From CAVSWN01 sp046728115 (GTDB taxonomy: Bacteria > Acidobacteriota > Vicinamibacteria > Vicinamibacterales > CAVVIG01): DNA of 15,957 nucleotides. Below, piece by piece: positions 14,921 to 15,957 of this stretch. The notes beneath the pieces were generated by a model. It had not been told where the DNA came from, made no database searches, and worked only from the letters and a program-made list of their open reading frames with translations. The stretch is from assembly GCA_046728115.1 (NCBI GenBank), contig JBKPDW010000017.1, positions 1 through 15,957 on the forward strand, read 5' to 3'. The translations under genes were made by a program, and so were the position numbers. Each line of letters starts with the position of its first letter. Positions within the stretch are counted from its first letter, which is position 1.

Positions 14921-15957
14921 TTGGTGGCGGTCACCAATTGCGCGGGCGCGCCCTCGGCGTAATGAGCGGCGCGCAGCGGTTTGACGACGAACAGCGCTGT
15001 GGCAGCGACCAGCAGATTCGCGATCGTCGCGATGACAAAGACGGCGTGCCAGCCGCCGGTGGCGCTCTGCAGCCAGCTTGCGGCCGGGACGAGAAATGCT
15101 GCGGTACCCTTGGCGGTGTACAGGAGGCCGGCATTGGTCGCCGCGTACTTCGATCCGTACATGTCGGTGCACAACGCCGGAAACAGACTGTAGATCTCCC
15201 CCCACGTGAAATAGACGAGGCCGGCGGTCGCGATGAACGTCCAGGGCGTGTTGCCGATCGTGCCGAGCGCCCAGTAGGCGCAGGCGCCGGCGGCGAAGAC
15301 GCTCGCCATCGTGTTCTCGCGGCCGATGCGGTCCGACACCCAGCCAAAGGTCGGCCGCGCCAGACCGTTGAGGATGTTGTCCACGATGCCCGCCATCACG
15401 AGGACGGTGGAGCTGATGAACAGGAAGTGCACCGGCAGCCCTGCGATCTTGTAGTCGCGCGCAATCGGCGCGACCTGCGCGGTCACGACCAGTCCGCTCG
15501 CCGCCACCAGGACGAACATGACGTAGATAATCCAGAAGACGGGAGTGCGAAGCATTTCGAGCGGCTGATAATCGCGCGCGCTCTGACTGAGCCTGCGTGC
15601 GGGCCTCGGGGCTTCGCCCGGCTTCGGCGCCTTGAGAAACTGCGACAACACGAGGATGACCAGGCCCTGGCCGAGCCCGAACCAGAGAAACGCCTTGTCG
15701 TAGCCGTAGGTCGAGATCACGTGGACGATCGGGTACACGGTTGCAGCCGCACCTGCGCCGAAACCTGCTGCGGTGAGGCCGGCGGCCAGTCCGCGACGAT
15801 CGGCGAACCACTTGAGGGCATTCCCCACGCACGTGCCGTAGACCGCGCCCGCCCCGACGCCCGAGATCGCGGCGCCCGTGTACAGCATCGGCAGCGTGGT
15901 CGCAATCGAGTTGAACCACCACGCAATCGCCACGACAACACCACCGAACATGACGAC
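14917..15957 (-). CDS. Oxalate/formate antiporter (OFA) family MFS transporter, 5'-truncated
   Basis: The visible 346 residues are the C-terminal part of an inner-membrane MFS carrier; the frame runs off the window, losing perhaps 80-100 N-terminal residues. The OFA family includes OxlT of Oxalobacter, which swaps oxalate for formate, but members also move other monocarboxylates. ISGVGAGAVYGTCVGNALKWF and RRGLAAGLTAAGFGAGAA are typical of the first half. GLARPTFGWVSDRIGREN is the MFS loop motif between helices 8 and 9 of the second half. A lysine in the late helix LLYTAKGTAAF may correspond to the essential Lys355 of OxlT; an alignment is needed. A charged loop (PKPGEAPRPARR) separates the two six-helix halves. 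The aminotransferase follows with a 4-base overlap, suggesting one operon. Family is firm, substrate inferred. Confidence 0.9.
   Translation of the reverse strand, partial: VVMFGGVVVAIAWWFNSIATTLPMLYTGAAISGVGAGAVYGTCVGNALKWFADRRGLAAGLTAAGFGAGAAATVYPIVHVISTYGYDKAFLWFGLGQGLVILVLSQFLKAPKPGEAPRPARRLSQSARDYQPLEMLRTPVFWIIYVMFVLVAASGLVVTAQVAPIARDYKIAGLPVHFLFISSTVLVMAGIVDNILNGLARPTFGWVSDRIGRENTMASVFAAGACAYWALGTIGNTPWTFIATAGLVYFTWGEIYSLFPALCTDMYGSKYAATNAGLLYTAKGTAAFLVPAASWLQSATGGWHAVFVIATIANLLVAATALFVVKPLRAAHYAEGAPAQLVTATK

Noticed and set aside
14921..15922. N-terminal extension of the aminotransferase frame up to 15922
   Set aside because: This stretch is out of frame with and overlaps the transporter gene; aminotransferase similarity begins only at the GTG 14920.

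Overview
The window is high-GC, densely packed bacterial DNA with no RNA genes, CRISPR array, transposase or phage genes. It carries nine protein-coding genes, two of them cut by the window edges. Gene content (a short NuoG, DsbD, a fused FAD/Fe-S oxidase, class III CoA-transferase, oxalate/formate-type transporter, GGDEF-EAL protein) and the decayed hairpin repeats fit a soil or sediment heterotroph, possibly an Acidobacteriota member. That assignment is a guess from style; no marker gene here settles it.

Left block, + strand (2-7735): the 3' part of nuoG (complex I, Fe-S subunit) overlaps by GTGA with dsbD (transmembrane disulfide reductase), and a strong stem-loop lies just inside the overlap. 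After a short gap comes a large fusion oxidase (FAD-linked oxidase, 4Fe-4S ferredoxin and two CCG modules) of the glycolate oxidase / D-2-hydroxyglutarate dehydrogenase (YdiJ-like) type. It overlaps by ATGA with an MFS transporter of the anion:cation symporter type. The oxidase has no normal in-frame start codon, and a 24-bp tandem repeat lies in one interdomain linker.

Middle block (7787-9782): a crotonase-fold protein on the - strand and a class III (CaiB/BaiF) CoA-transferase on the + strand diverge, with their start codons overlapping. The crotonase lacks both glutamates used by true enoyl-CoA hydratases, so its reaction is open.

Right block, - strand (15957 down to 9901): an oxalate/formate antiporter-family transporter overlaps by GTGA with a serine-glyoxylate type aminotransferase. 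A gap of about 120 bp with a plausible promoter follows, then a membrane GGDEF-EAL c-di-GMP protein overlapping by TTGA with an amidase-signature hydrolase. A near-perfect hairpin separates the amidase from the convergent CoA-transferase.

The loose common thread is small carboxylic acids (2-hydroxy acids, glyoxylate, oxalate): their uptake, oxidation, CoA activation and transamination. This is an inference from families, not proof of one pathway. I see no clearly new multi-gene system. The points most worth checking are the oxidase start, the stem-loop in the dsbD leader, the non-canonical crotonase, and the repeat elements captured by coding sequence.
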